DNA from: Streptomyces cavernae
GTDB taxonomy: Bacteria; Actinomycetota; Actinomycetes; Streptomycetales; Streptomycetaceae
Direction: 5' to 3'
NCBI RefSeq assembly: GCF_004023625.1
Contig: NZ_RPDJ01000026.1
Coordinates: forward strand, 124,001-188,000
DNA: 64,000 bases
The notes under the pieces were generated by a model. It did no database searches and was not told where the DNA came from. It saw nothing but the letters and a program-made list of their open reading frames with translations. The position numbers and the translations under genes are program-made. Positions 16,151-25,242 of the stretch are shown piece by piece (the stretch's first letter is position 1; the number at the start of each line of letters is the position of its first letter).

Positions 16151-18735
16151 GAGGATTGCCTTTCGGGTTGTGCGGGGTCTTCCGGGCGCATGGTGCCTGC
16201 CGGTACGGGCTGCGGGAGCTCGGTGTCCGATCCTCCCGCACGGAGGGTGAGGACCATCGTGAGGCCGCCGCCGGGGGTGTCCTCGGCGGTGAGGGTGCCG
16301 CCCATGGCTTCGGCGAAGCCGCGGGCGACCGCGAGGCCGAGGCCGACACCCGCACCGCGCGGGGCGTCGCCGTAGCGCTGGAAGGGGGCGAAGATGCGGT
16401 CCTTGGCCTCGTCGGGGACGCCGGGACCGCGGTCCACGACGCGGAGTTCCACCCGGTCGGCGATGGCGCTGGCCGCCACCAGGACCGGCTCGCCGTCGGG
16501 GCTGTACTTGACGGCGTTCTCCACGACGTTGGCGACCACGCGCTCCAGCAGCCCCTTGTCGGTGGCCACCATGGGGAGGGTCTCGGGAATGTCCAGGACG
16601 ACGGTCAGTTCCGGGTAAGGGATGCCGCCCAGGGCCAGCGGCACGACCTCGTCGAGGTCGATCTCGCGGATGAGCGGCGCAACGGTGCCGGTCTGCAGGC
16701 GGGACATGTCGAGGAGGTTACCGACGAGGTGGTCGAGGCGGTCGGCGCCCTCCTCTATCGCGGCCAGGAGTTCTGCCCGGTCCTCCTCGGACCACTCCAC
16801 GTCGTCCGAACGCAGGCTGGACACCGACGCCTTGATGCCTGCGAGCGGGGTGCGCAGGTCGTGGCTGACAGCGGCCAGCAGGGCGGTGCGGATGCGGTTG
16901 CCCTCGGCCAGCTCCTTGGCCTGCTCGGCCTCGGACTGCAACCGCTGGCGGTCCAGGACCACAGCGGCCTGCGCCGCGAACGCGGCCAGTATGCGCCGGT
17001 CCGAGGCCGGCAGCACCCGGCCGGACAGCGCCAGCGCCATGTGATCGCCCGCCGGCACGTCCACATCGGCGTCCTCGGGACGCTCCATCACGGGGCTCGC
17101 GCCGACGCGGCCTGCGCAGATCCAGGGCGCCATGTCGTCCTCCCGTTCCAGCAGGGCCACCGAGTCCATGCCGAAGGTCTCGCGGACCCGTTCCAGCAGC
17201 GCCTCCAGGCTGGTCTCGCCGCGCAGCACACTGCCCGCGAGGAAGGAGAGGATCTCCGACTCGGCGCGCAGCCGGGACGCTTGTTCGGTGCGGCGGGCCG
17301 CCAGGTCCACCACCGACGCCACCGACACGGCCACGCCCACAAAGACGGCGATGGCGACGATGTTCTTCGGATCGGCGATCGTCAGGGTGTGGAACGGCTC
17401 GGTGAAGAACCAGTTGATCAGCAGCGAGCCCACCACGGCGGAGGCCAGGGCGGGCAGCAGGCCGCCCACCAGCGCCGCCGCGACCGTCAGGGTCAAGAAC
17501 AGCAACATGTCGTTGGCCAGGCCCAGGTCGGGCACGACCCCTTTGAGCAGCAGGGTGAGGAGCACAGGTCCCGCCACACCGGTCAGCCAGCCCCAGACGA
17601 TCCGTGACCGGCCGAGCCGCGCGCCGCGGGCGACCGGTAGCCCGCGCCCTTTGCCCGCCTCGTCATGGGTGATCAGGTGGACGTCGAGGTCGGGTCCGGA
17701 GTCCCGGGCGACCGTGGCGCCGACGCCGGGGCCGAACATGTACTGCCAGCTCTTGCGCCGGGAGACGCCCAGCACGATCTGGGTGGCGTTCACTCCGCGC
17801 GCGAAGTCCAGCAGCGCCACCGGGATGTCGTCACCGACCACGTGGTGGAAGGTGCCGCCCAGGTCCTCCACCAGCGTGCGCTGGACGGCCAGTTCCTTGG
17901 GCGAGGCCGAGGTCAGCCCGTCGCTGCGGGCGATGTAGACGGCCAGCACCTCACCGCCGGCGCCCTTCTCGGCCAGGCGGGCGGCCCGCCGGATCAGCGT
18001 CCGGCCCTCGGGCCCCCCGGTCAGCCCGACCACGATGCGCTCCCGCGAGCCCCATATCTTCGACACCTGATGCTCGCTGCGGTACTGCTGCAGATACTCA
18101 TCCACCCGGTCGGCCACCCACAGCAGCGCCAGCTCCCGCAGTGCGGTCAGGTTGCCCGGCCGGAAGTAGTTGGACAGGGCCGCGTCCACCTTGTCCGGCT
18201 TGTAGACGTTGCCGTGCGCCATCCGCCGCCGCAGCGCCTGCGGCGACATGTCCACCAGCTCTATCTGGTCGGCCCGGCGCACCACCTCGTCCGGCACCGT
18301 CTCCTTCTGCCGCACACCCGTGATCGACTCGACGACATCGCCGAGCGACTCCAGGTGCTGGATGTTGACCGTCGAGATGACGTTGATCCCGGCCGCCAGC
18401 AGTTCCTCCACGTCCTGCCACCGCTTGGCGTTGCGGGAGCCGGGCACGTTGGTGTGGGCGAGCTCGTCTACCAGCGCCACCCGGGGGCGGCGGGCGAGGA
18501 CGGCGTCGACGTCCATCTCGGTGAAGAGGCCGCCCCGGTACTCCAGCTCCCGGCGCGGTAGCTGTTCCAGTCCGTGGAGCATCACCTCGGTGCGTGGCCG
18601 GTGGTGGTGCTCCACGAACGCGACCACGCAGTCGGTGCCCCGCTCGATCCGCCGGTGCGCCTCGGAGAGCATCGCGTACGTCTTGCCGACGCCCGGTGCA
18701 GCGCCGAGGTAGATCCGAAGCTTGCCGCGTGCCAT
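16147..18735 (-). CDS. kdpD: KdpD turgor/K+ sensor histidine kinase
   Basis: 862 residues, normal length. The N-terminal KdpD domain has Walker A GAAPGVGKT (11-19). A universal-stress-protein-like domain follows (about 230-360), then four membrane helices of the DUF4118 region (about 385-490). A GAF-like domain precedes the kinase core, with phospho-acceptor H625 in AAVSHDLRTPLAGI. The HATPase domain carries NVVENAVKYSPDG, DRGPGVP and GLGLAVARGF. It senses low K+/osmotic stress and phosphorylates KdpE. It is encoded between two kdpE copies, 22 bp after the upstream one and overlapping the downstream one. Confidence 0.96.
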   Translation of the reverse strand: MARGKLRIYLGAAPGVGKTYAMLSEAHRRIERGTDCVVAFVEHHHRPRTEVMLHGLEQLPRRELEYRGGLFTEMDVDAVLARRPRVALVDELAHTNVPGSRNAKRWQDVEELLAAGINVISTVNIQHLESLGDVVESITGVRQKETVPDEVVRRADQIELVDMSPQALRRRMAHGNVYKPDKVDAALSNYFRPGNLTALRELALLWVADRVDEYLQQYRSEHQVSKIWGSRERIVVGLTGGPEGRTLIRRAARLAEKGAGGEVLAVYIARSDGLTSASPKELAVQRTLVEDLGGTFHHVVGDDIPVALLDFARGVNATQIVLGVSRRKSWQYMFGPGVGATVARDSGPDLDVHLITHDEAGKGRGLPVARGARLGRSRIVWGWLTGVAGPVLLTLLLKGVVPDLGLANDMLLFLTLTVAAALVGGLLPALASAVVGSLLINWFFTEPFHTLTIADPKNIVAIAVFVGVAVSVASVVDLAARRTEQASRLRAESEILSFLAGSVLRGETSLEALLERVRETFGMDSVALLEREDDMAPWICAGRVGASPVMERPEDADVDVPAGDHMALALSGRVLPASDRRILAAFAAQAAVVLDRQRLQSEAEQAKELAEGNRIRTALLAAVSHDLRTPLAGIKASVSSLRSDDVEWSEEDRAELLAAIEEGADRLDHLVGNLLDMSRLQTGTVAPLIREIDLDEVVPLALGGIPYPELTVVLDIPETLPMVATDKGLLERVVANVVENAVKYSPDGEPVLVAASAIADRVELRVVDRGPGVPDEAKDRIFAPFQRYGDAPRGAGVGLGLAVARGFAEAMGGTLTAEDTPGGGLTMVLTLRAGGSDTELPQPVPAGTMRPEDPAQPERQSS

Positions 18736-18757
18736 ATCTGTCGTCTCTGTCGTCTCG

Positions 18758-19441
18758 TCATGCTTCGAAGCGGTAGCCCATGCCCGGCTCGGTGATCAGA
18801 TAGCGAGGGTGGGCCGGGTCCGCTTCAAGTTTGCGGCGGAGCTGGGCCATGTACACCCGCAGATAGTTGGTCTTGCCGCTCTGGGACGCACCCCATACCT
18901 CCTGGAGCAGGTGTTTCTGCGTGATGAGCCGGCCAGGGTTGGTGACCAGGATCTCCAGCAGATGCCACTCGGTGGGGGTGAGCCGGATGTCCCGGCCACC
19001 CCGGGTCGCCTTCTTCGCCAGCAGGTCGATGGTGAACGCGTCGGTCTCGACCAGTGTCGTCTCGGGAGCCAGCGGCACGTCCTCGGTCCGGCGGACCGCT
19101 GCCCGCAACCGGGCCAGCAGTTCGTCCATGCTGAACGGCTTGGTGATGTAGTCGTCGGCGCCCGCGTCCATTGCCGCGACCTTCTCGTCCGAGGCCCGGC
19201 GCGCGAACAGCACCAGGATGGGCACGCGGGTCCAACCGCGCAGGGACCTGATGACGTCGACGCCGTCCATGTCGGGCAGGCCGAGGTCCAGTACCACCAC
19301 GTCCGGCTGGCGGGAGGCGGCCAGGCGGAGTGCGGTGGCGCCGTCGGGCGCCGCGTCCACTCCGTACTGCCGGGCCTGCATATTGATCACAAGAGCCCGT
19401 ACAAGCTGTGGGTCGTCCTCCACCACCAGCACCCGGGTCAT
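18758..19441 (-). CDS. kdpE: KdpE response regulator, copy 2, lacking the Ser/Thr switch residue
   Basis: 227 residues from ATG 19441; an upstream extension to 19549 is unlike the family. It aligns end to end with copy 1 without gaps. The acceptor D52, acidic pair E8/D9 and KPFSMDELL lysine are kept, but the position of the conserved Ser/Thr switch is Phe: ILVLFAR where copy 1 has IIVLSAR (codon TTC at 19219-19217). The output domain is intact (LTPTEWHLLEILVTN, EPGMGYRFEA). It may bind DNA but signal abnormally. It lies 115 bp after kdpC and 22 bp before kdpD. Confidence 0.93.
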   Translation of the reverse strand: MTRVLVVEDDPQLVRALVINMQARQYGVDAAPDGATALRLAASRQPDVVVLDLGLPDMDGVDVIRSLRGWTRVPILVLFARRASDEKVAAMDAGADDYITKPFSMDELLARLRAAVRRTEDVPLAPETTLVETDAFTIDLLAKKATRGGRDIRLTPTEWHLLEILVTNPGRLITQKHLLQEVWGASQSGKTNYLRVYMAQLRRKLEADPAHPRYLITEPGMGYRFEA

Positions 19442-19556
19442 CGGCGTGCGGCCTTCCTGTCGTCGGTGGGCTCCGTGCTGTCGGTACGGCGGCGGGAGCC
19501 GACGGGCCCGGAGTTCCCGGTCCGCCGCCTCCCGGCCGTCGGTGTCCATAAGCCCA

Positions 19557-20177
19557 TTACTTCTCGGCGAGTTCCTTGAGCGCGATGTTCAGCTCCAGGA
19601 CGTTGACGTGCGGCTCGCCCATGAAACCGAGCGATCGCCCTTCGGTGTGGTCGTCGACCAGCTTCTGGACCTGCGCGGCAGTGAGGCCGTTAGCCTCGGC
19701 GACCCGCTTGACCTGAATGTCCGCGTACGCGGGCGAGATCTCCGGGTCGATGGCGGAGGCCGATCCCGTGACCGCGTCCTTGGGCACCTCCGACTCGGGC
19801 ACGCCGTTGAACTGGGCGACCTGCTTCTTGGCAGCCCTGACGTTCTTCACGAGCGTCGGGTCACTGGCGCCCAGCTGGCTGGAGCCGGTGGTCAGCGGGT
19901 CGTAGCCGCTGTTGGACGGGCGGCCCTGGAACCACTTCGGGTCCGGCTTGTCGGTGCCCTTGATGTTCCAGCTCTGGCCGATCAGCCTGGAGCCGATCTC
20001 CTTGCCGTCCACCTTGACCATCGATCCGTTGGCCTTGTCATTGAACAGGGCCTGGCCGATGCCGGTGACGACGAGGGGGTAGATGATGCCGGTCACGACG
20101 GTGAGGACCAGCAGCATGCGCAGAGCGGCCCAGAGCGTGCGCCCGGTGTTCGCTACGGAGGTGTTCATGTCCTTCAC
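19557..20177 (-). CDS. kdpC: KdpC subunit of the K+-transporting ATPase
   Basis: 206 residues. A single N-terminal membrane helix (about 16-38, LWAALRMLLVLTVVTGIIYP) is followed by the extracytoplasmic KdpC domain, with the family blocks LIGQSWN, WFQGRPSNSGYDPL, SASAIDPEISPAYADIQVKR and ending NVLELNIAL. It stabilises the KdpAB complex and raises K+ affinity. The ATG at 20177 overlaps the kdpB stop by 4 bp, supporting the longer start over Met 4. Confidence 0.96.
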   Translation of the reverse strand: MKDMNTSVANTGRTLWAALRMLLVLTVVTGIIYPLVVTGIGQALFNDKANGSMVKVDGKEIGSRLIGQSWNIKGTDKPDPKWFQGRPSNSGYDPLTTGSSQLGASDPTLVKNVRAAKKQVAQFNGVPESEVPKDAVTGSASAIDPEISPAYADIQVKRVAEANGLTAAQVQKLVDDHTEGRSLGFMGEPHVNVLELNIALKELAEK

Positions 20178-22315
20178 CCGATCCCGGGGATGAGCGAGAT
20201 GAGCAGGTCGATGATCTTGATGCCGATGAATGGGGCGATCAGGCCGCCTAGGCCGTAGATGGTGAGGTTGCGACGCAGCATCTTGTCGGCGCTGACCGGC
20301 CGGTACTGCACGCCCTTCAGGGCCAGCGGCACCAGGGCGATGATGATCAGCGCGTTGAAGATGACCGCGGCCAGGATCGCGGAGTCCGGCGAGGACAGCC
20401 CCATGATGTTGAGCTTGTCCAAGCCCGGGTACACGGCCGCGAACAGCGCCGGGATGATCGCGAAGTACTTCGCGACGTCGTTGGCGATGGAGAACGTCGT
20501 CAACGCGCCCCGGGTGATCAGCAGTTGCTTGCCGATCTCGACGATCTCGATGAGCTTGGTCGGGTTGGAGTCGAGGTCGACCATGTTGCCGGCCTCCTTG
20601 GCGGCCGACGTACCGGTGTTCATCGCCACGCCGACGTCGGCCTGCGCGAGCGCGGGTGCGTCGTTCGTACCGTCACCGGTCATCGCGACCAGCTTGCCGC
20701 CGGCCTGCTCCCGCTTGATCAACGCCATCTTGTCCTCGGGAGTCGCCTCCGCGAGGAAGTCGTCGACGCCCGCCTCCTCGGCGATCGCCTTGGCGGTCAG
20801 CGGGTTGTCACCCGTGATCATGACGGTCTTGATGCCCATGCGGCGCAGTTCCTCGAACCGCTCGCGCATGCCGTCCTTGACGACGTCCTTGAGGTGGATG
20901 ACACCCAGGACGCGAGCGCCCCGTTCGTCCTTTACGGCGACCAGCAGCGGCGTGCCGCCCGCCTCGGAGATGCCGTTGGCGATCGTGTCCGCGTCGTCGG
21001 CGACCTCGCCACCCTCCTCCCGCACCCAGGCGATGACGGAGGCGGTGGCGCCCTTGCGCACCTTTCTGCCGTCCACGTCCACACCCGACATGCGAGTCTG
21101 GGCGGTGAACTCGATCCACTCGGCGTGCGCCAGCTCGCCCTGGTGTCGCTCGCGCAGCCCGTACTTCTGCTTGGCCAGGACCACGACGGAGCGGCCCTCC
21201 GGGGTCTCGTCCGCCAGCGAGGAGAGCTGGGCGGCGTCGGCGACCTCGGCCTCGGTGGTGCCCCGCACCGGCACGAACTCGGACGCCTGGCGGTTGCCGA
21301 GGGTGATGGTGCCGGTCTTGTCCAGCAGCAGCGTCGAGACATCACCGGCCGCCTCGACCGCGCGGCCCGACATCGCCAGCACGTTGCGCTGCACCAGCCG
21401 GTCCATGCCCGCGATCCCGATCGCAGACAGCAGGGCGCCGATCGTGGTCGGGATGAGGCAGACCAGCAGCGCCACCAGGACGACCATGCCGAGCTCGGAG
21501 CCGGCGTAGTCGGCGAACGGCGGCAGGGTGGCCACCGCCAGCAGGAAGACGATCGTCAGCGACGCCAGCAGGATGTTCAGTGCGATCTCGTTCGGCGTCT
21601 TCTGCCGGGCCGCACCCTCCACGAGGTTGATCATCCGGTCGATGAAGGTCTCGCCCGGCTTCGTCGTGATCTTGATGACGATGCGGTCGGACAGCACCTT
21701 CGTACCGCCGGTGACGGCCGAGCGGTCGCCACCCGACTCACGGATGACCGGCGCCGACTCACCGGTGATCGCCGACTCGTCGACCGAGGCCACGCCCTCG
21801 ACGACGTCACCGTCGCCGGGGATGATGTCGCCCGCCTCGCAGACCACCAGGTCACCGATCGTCAACTCGGTGCCCGGAACCTGCTCCTCGGACGTGCCGT
21901 CCGCGAGCAGTCGGCGCGCGACCGTGTCGGTCTTGGCCTTGCGCAGCGTGTCGGCCTGCGCCTTGCCACGGCCCTCGGCGACCGCCTCCGCCAGGTTGGC
22001 GAAGATCACCGTCAGCCACAGCCAGGCGCTGATCGTCCAGCCGAACCAGTCACCCGGGTCCTTGAATGAGAAGAACGTCGTCAGCACGGAGCCGACGAGG
22101 ACCACGAACATCACGGGGGACTTGACCATCACCCGCGGGTCGAGCTTGCGGAACGCGTCCGGCAGCGACTTGAGCAGCTGCTTGGGGTCGAACAGCCCGC
22201 CGCCGACCCGCCCGTCCGGCTTGTGCCCGGTGGGCGCGTCCTGATGCGGCGCGAGGGTGGGAGTGGACATGGAGTCCTGCTTCTTTGCGTCGGTCTTCTG
22301 AGTGTTGGTCGTCAT
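20174..22315 (-). CDS. kdpB: KdpB, catalytic P-type ATPase subunit
   Basis: 713 residues from ATG 22315, which overlaps the kdpA stop (TGATG). It has about seven membrane helices, the actuator motif TGES (AITGESAPVI), the phosphorylated D332 in LLLDKTGTI, and the hinge MTGDGTNDAPALAQADVG. The MNTGTSAAKEAGNMVDLDSN segment is diagnostic of KdpB. It hydrolyses ATP to drive K+ through KdpA. The first ~45 residues are a hydrophilic tail absent from E. coli KdpB but common in actinobacteria. Confidence 0.97.
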   Translation of the reverse strand: MTTNTQKTDAKKQDSMSTPTLAPHQDAPTGHKPDGRVGGGLFDPKQLLKSLPDAFRKLDPRVMVKSPVMFVVLVGSVLTTFFSFKDPGDWFGWTISAWLWLTVIFANLAEAVAEGRGKAQADTLRKAKTDTVARRLLADGTSEEQVPGTELTIGDLVVCEAGDIIPGDGDVVEGVASVDESAITGESAPVIRESGGDRSAVTGGTKVLSDRIVIKITTKPGETFIDRMINLVEGAARQKTPNEIALNILLASLTIVFLLAVATLPPFADYAGSELGMVVLVALLVCLIPTTIGALLSAIGIAGMDRLVQRNVLAMSGRAVEAAGDVSTLLLDKTGTITLGNRQASEFVPVRGTTEAEVADAAQLSSLADETPEGRSVVVLAKQKYGLRERHQGELAHAEWIEFTAQTRMSGVDVDGRKVRKGATASVIAWVREEGGEVADDADTIANGISEAGGTPLLVAVKDERGARVLGVIHLKDVVKDGMRERFEELRRMGIKTVMITGDNPLTAKAIAEEAGVDDFLAEATPEDKMALIKREQAGGKLVAMTGDGTNDAPALAQADVGVAMNTGTSAAKEAGNMVDLDSNPTKLIEIVEIGKQLLITRGALTTFSIANDVAKYFAIIPALFAAVYPGLDKLNIMGLSSPDSAILAAVIFNALIIIALVPLALKGVQYRPVSADKMLRRNLTIYGLGGLIAPFIGIKIIDLLISLIPGIG

Positions 22316-23976
22316 CACGCCAAACCCTCGGCCAGCGGACCCAGCGCAAGCGCCGGGAAGAACGTCAGACCGGTGATGATCAGGATCGCCCCGACCAGCA
22401 GACCGGTGAACAGCGGCTTCTCGGTGCGCAGGGTGCCCGCGGTGGCCGGCACCGGCTTCTGGTCGGCGAGCGAGCCGGCCAGCGCCAGCACGAACACCAT
22501 CGGCAGGAACCGTCCCAGCACCATGCACAGGCCGAGCATCGTGTTGTGGTACTCGGTGTTGGCCGCGAAGCCCGCGAACGCGGAACCGTTGTTGTTGCTG
22601 GCAGAGGTGTAGGCGTACAGCACCTCGGAGAAGCCGTGCGCCCCGATGTTCGTCATCGACGACTCACCCTTGCCCAGCGCCATCGCCAGCGCCGTGCCGA
22701 TCAGCACCAGGGCCGGGGTGATGAGGATGTAGCAGGCAGCCAGCTTGATCTCGCGGGTGCCGATCTTCTTGCCCAGGTACTCGGGCGTACGGCCCACCAT
22801 CAGACCGGCGATGAACACTGCGATGATCGCCATGATCAGCATGCCGTAGAGGCCGGAGCCGACGCCGCCGGGCGCGATCTCGCCCAGCATCATCCCGAGC
22901 AGCAGGACTCCGCCGGACAGTCCGCTGAAGGAGTCGTGGAAGGAGTTGACCGAGCCGGTCGAGGTCATGGTCGTCGAGACTGCGAACAACGACGACGGGC
23001 CCTCGCCGAAGCGCTGCTCCTTGCCCTCCATCGCGCCGCCCGCCAGCTGCGAGGCGGTGCCGGGGTGGGCGTACTCGATCCACGTCACCGTGACCACGCC
23101 GAGGAACCAGATGATCCCCATCGCGGCGACGATGGCGTAACCCTGCTTGACGTTGCCGACCATCTTGCCGAAGGTGCGCGGCAGCGAGAACGGGATCACC
23201 AGGAGCAGGAAGATCTCCAGCCAGTTGGTGAAACCGTTGGGATTCTCGAAGGGGTGGGCGGAGTTGGCGTTGAAGAAGCCACCGCCGTTGGTGCCGAGGT
23301 CCTTGATGGCCTCCTGGGAGGCGACCGCACCGGGGCTGATGGCCTGCTTGTCACCTGTGAGCGTGGTGACGGTGTGGATGTCGCCGAAGTTCTGGATGGC
23401 GCCGGCCGCGATCAGGATCACGGCCGCGATCACGGAGATCGGGATCAGGATGCGGATGGTGCAGCGCACCAGGTCGGCCCAGAAGTTGCCCAGGTCACCC
23501 GTGCGCGAGCGGGCGAAGCCGCGCACCAACGCCACCGCGACGGCGATACCGACCGCGGCGGACACGAAGTTCTGCACGGCCAGGCCCATCGTCTGGGTGA
23601 CGTGGCTCATCGCCACCTCGCCCGAGTACGACTGCCAGTTCGTGTTGGACACGAAGGAGGCGGCGGTGTTGAACGCCTGGTCCGGGGTGATCGGCTTGAA
23701 CCCGAGCGACAGCGGCAGCTTGTCCTGCACCCGCTGCAGCAGGTAGAGGAAGAGCACGCTCAACGCGGAGAAGGCCAGCACCCCGCGAAGGTAGGCGGGC
23801 CAGCGCATCTCCGCGTCGGGGTTGGCACCCACCGATCGGTAGATCCACTTCTCCACCCAGAAGTGCTTCCTGGACTGGAAGACGGCGGCCATGTAGTCGC
23901 CGAGCGGGCGGTGCACCAGGGCGAGCGCGCCGATCAGCGCGGTCACCAGGAGCACGTCGGCAAGGACGGGACTCAT
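22315..23976 (-). CDS. kdpA: KdpA, K+-binding and translocating subunit
   Basis: 553 residues with about ten membrane helices. It carries the four Trk/Ktr-like selectivity-filter regions, including AASFVSNTNWQSY, LGTNGGGFFNANSAHPFENP, TMTSTGSVN and SNNNGSAF. It forms the channel-like K+ path of the KdpFABC pump. The gene begins 8 bp after the kdpF stop and is coupled to kdpB. Confidence 0.97.
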   Translation of the reverse strand: MSPVLADVLLVTALIGALALVHRPLGDYMAAVFQSRKHFWVEKWIYRSVGANPDAEMRWPAYLRGVLAFSALSVLFLYLLQRVQDKLPLSLGFKPITPDQAFNTAASFVSNTNWQSYSGEVAMSHVTQTMGLAVQNFVSAAVGIAVAVALVRGFARSRTGDLGNFWADLVRCTIRILIPISVIAAVILIAAGAIQNFGDIHTVTTLTGDKQAISPGAVASQEAIKDLGTNGGGFFNANSAHPFENPNGFTNWLEIFLLLVIPFSLPRTFGKMVGNVKQGYAIVAAMGIIWFLGVVTVTWIEYAHPGTASQLAGGAMEGKEQRFGEGPSSLFAVSTTMTSTGSVNSFHDSFSGLSGGVLLLGMMLGEIAPGGVGSGLYGMLIMAIIAVFIAGLMVGRTPEYLGKKIGTREIKLAACYILITPALVLIGTALAMALGKGESSMTNIGAHGFSEVLYAYTSASNNNGSAFAGFAANTEYHNTMLGLCMVLGRFLPMVFVLALAGSLADQKPVPATAGTLRTEKPLFTGLLVGAILIITGLTFFPALALGPLAEGLA

Positions 23977-23983
23977 CTCGTGC

Positions 23984-24073
23984 TCAGAACCTCTCCGGGA
24001 AGATCAGGGCGAGGACGAGGTAGCCCAGCAGGGCGACGGCCACGATCAGGCCGACGACGTTCTCGGCGGTCAC
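23984..24073 (-). CDS. kdpF: KdpF, small stabilising subunit
   Basis: 29 residues from a GTG start at 24073 (MTAENVVGLIVAVALLGYLV, then LALIFPERF). One membrane helix and the terminal PERF motif are typical of KdpF, a lipid-like stabiliser of the Kdp complex. The GTG overlaps the stop codon of an even smaller upstream membrane peptide. Confidence 0.93.
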   Translation of the reverse strand: MTAENVVGLIVAVALLGYLVLALIFPERF

Positions 24074-24153
24074 AGCTTCGCCACCCCCTTGGCGACGAGA
24101 GCCACCAATGCGAACACCGCGATCGTGGCGACGACGAAGGCCACATCGGCCAT
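24070..24153 (-). CDS. 27-residue membrane peptide heading the kdp operon
   Basis: MADVAFVVATIAVFALVALV, then AKGVAKL: one membrane helix and a Lys-tipped C-terminus. It has a good AGGAG ribosome site 7 nt before ATG 24153. Its stop overlaps the kdpF GTG (GTGA), so the two are coupled. Similar short frames occur before kdpF in other actinobacteria as far as I recall, but no function is established. It could be a second KdpF-like subunit or a leader needed to translate kdpF. Confidence 0.75.
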   Translation of the reverse strand: MADVAFVVATIAVFALVALVAKGVAKL

Positions 24154-24227
24154 CGCAAGCTCCTGGGTGAGGTTCGGGTAAGAACGGACCTCTCGAGGGA
24201 ACCTGTTCTCCCGGACGGATTCGACTC

Positions 24228-24247
24228 CCCTTAACGGAACCCTGACG
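24228..24247 (-). promoter_or_regulatory. Candidate tandem KdpE half-sites upstream of kdp
   Basis: On the minus strand CGTCAGGG (24247-24240) and CGTTAAGGG (24236-24228) are similar elements whose starts are 11 bp apart, the spacing used by OmpR-family regulators on direct repeats. They lie 75-95 bp upstream of the first small gene. No clear -35/-10 pair was found. The rest of the interval to 24506 holds only short GCGTCAG repeats. Confidence 0.3.
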
Positions 24248-24506
24248 GCGTTCCGCGCACCTTTGACGCACCCCATACGCGCGACGCGTCGGGACGGCAG
24301 CCGCGCGCCGTGGGACCAGCCGTCAAGGCCGCATCACCAGCGCGTCAGCGTCGCGTCAGTGAACGCGAAAGGGGAGCTCTGCGGGTTTACCGTCACCGGT
24401 ATGGATCGCCCTGTCGACGGGCACGGGAATGACGGCGTCCTCGGCGGCCGGCGAACGCACGGCGCCGCCCGGGAACCGGGCCCACGACCGCCACTGGGCC
24501 GCGGAG

Positions 24507-24971
24507 ATGCGCAGCACCATCCGCTGCACCGGCACGATCCTCGGCCTCCTGCTGCTGGTGGACGCCCTGGCCGACACGCTCACTCCGACGCGTGCGGCCC
24601 TTTCGTGCGGGCTCGCGCTGCTGCTTCTCCTCATCCTCTTTCCGCCGCGCATCACAGCCGGGGTGGGGTGGCTGGTGGTGCGCGGGCCCTGGGCCGGCCA
24701 CCGGGTGCGGACCGACCGCCTGGTGTCGCCCGCACCACGGGAAGGACCGCGCAACGCCTGGTCCTGCGGGACTCCCTCGGCGGCCGGGTCGAGCTCGACC
24801 CGCGTGTTCTGATCGACAACGCATCGCTCTGGCACCGTTTCGACACAGATGCCCGGGGCTCGCAGCGCCGAGGCTGCCTGCGTGAGGGCTCGACCGTGCT
24901 GGACCAATTGGCCCACCGTGGACCGCGAGACGGCTTTGGCGATCTTCAAGGTGTCCGGGCTGGAGGAGTAG
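24507..24971 (+). pseudogene. Frameshifted small membrane protein gene
   Basis: One continuous protein-like sequence is spread over three frames. It begins MRSTIRCTGTILGLLLLVDA with two hydrophobic stretches, up to VRTDRLVS. It continues in a second frame as RTAQRLVLRDSLGGRVELDP, RVLIDNASLWHRFD, and ends in a third as VDRETALAIFKVSGLEE and a stop at 24969-24971. Two shifts are therefore needed to restore it. The order of pieces looks like a small Streptomyces membrane protein of unknown function. Sequencing error is possible but less likely with two breaks. Confidence 0.6.
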
Positions 24972-25080
24972 CCCTGTCGACACCTCTGACCTAATGCGCC
25001 ATTTGTACGCATCTTGCGAAATCCTAACGGCTCCTTAACGCCCGATGGGCGGATCGGGCATTCCACCAGGCCCCTACTCC

Positions 25081-25242
25081 ATGCTTACCCTCGCGCACGT
25101 GTTCAACGTGACGGGAATGCTCAAGCGGCTGGTGATCGGCCGGGCGATGCGCAGCGAGGAACTGCACGAGACCCTGCTGCCCAAGCGGCTCGCTCTGCCG
25201 ATCTTCGCCTCCGACCCGCTGTCGTCGGTGGCGTACGCGACG
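25081..25242 (+). pseudogene. N-terminal remnant of an APC-family permease
   Basis: Residues MLKRLVIGRAMRSEELHETL, LPKRLALPIFASDPLSSVAY match the cytoplasmic start of Streptomyces APC/KUP-like permeases, which normally continues into the first membrane helix. Here homology stops abruptly after SVAYAT at about 25242 and unrelated sequence follows. Only ~54 of roughly 650 residues remain. With the TrkA remnant at 15.0-15.5 kb, it brackets the kdp locus. Confidence 0.6.
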
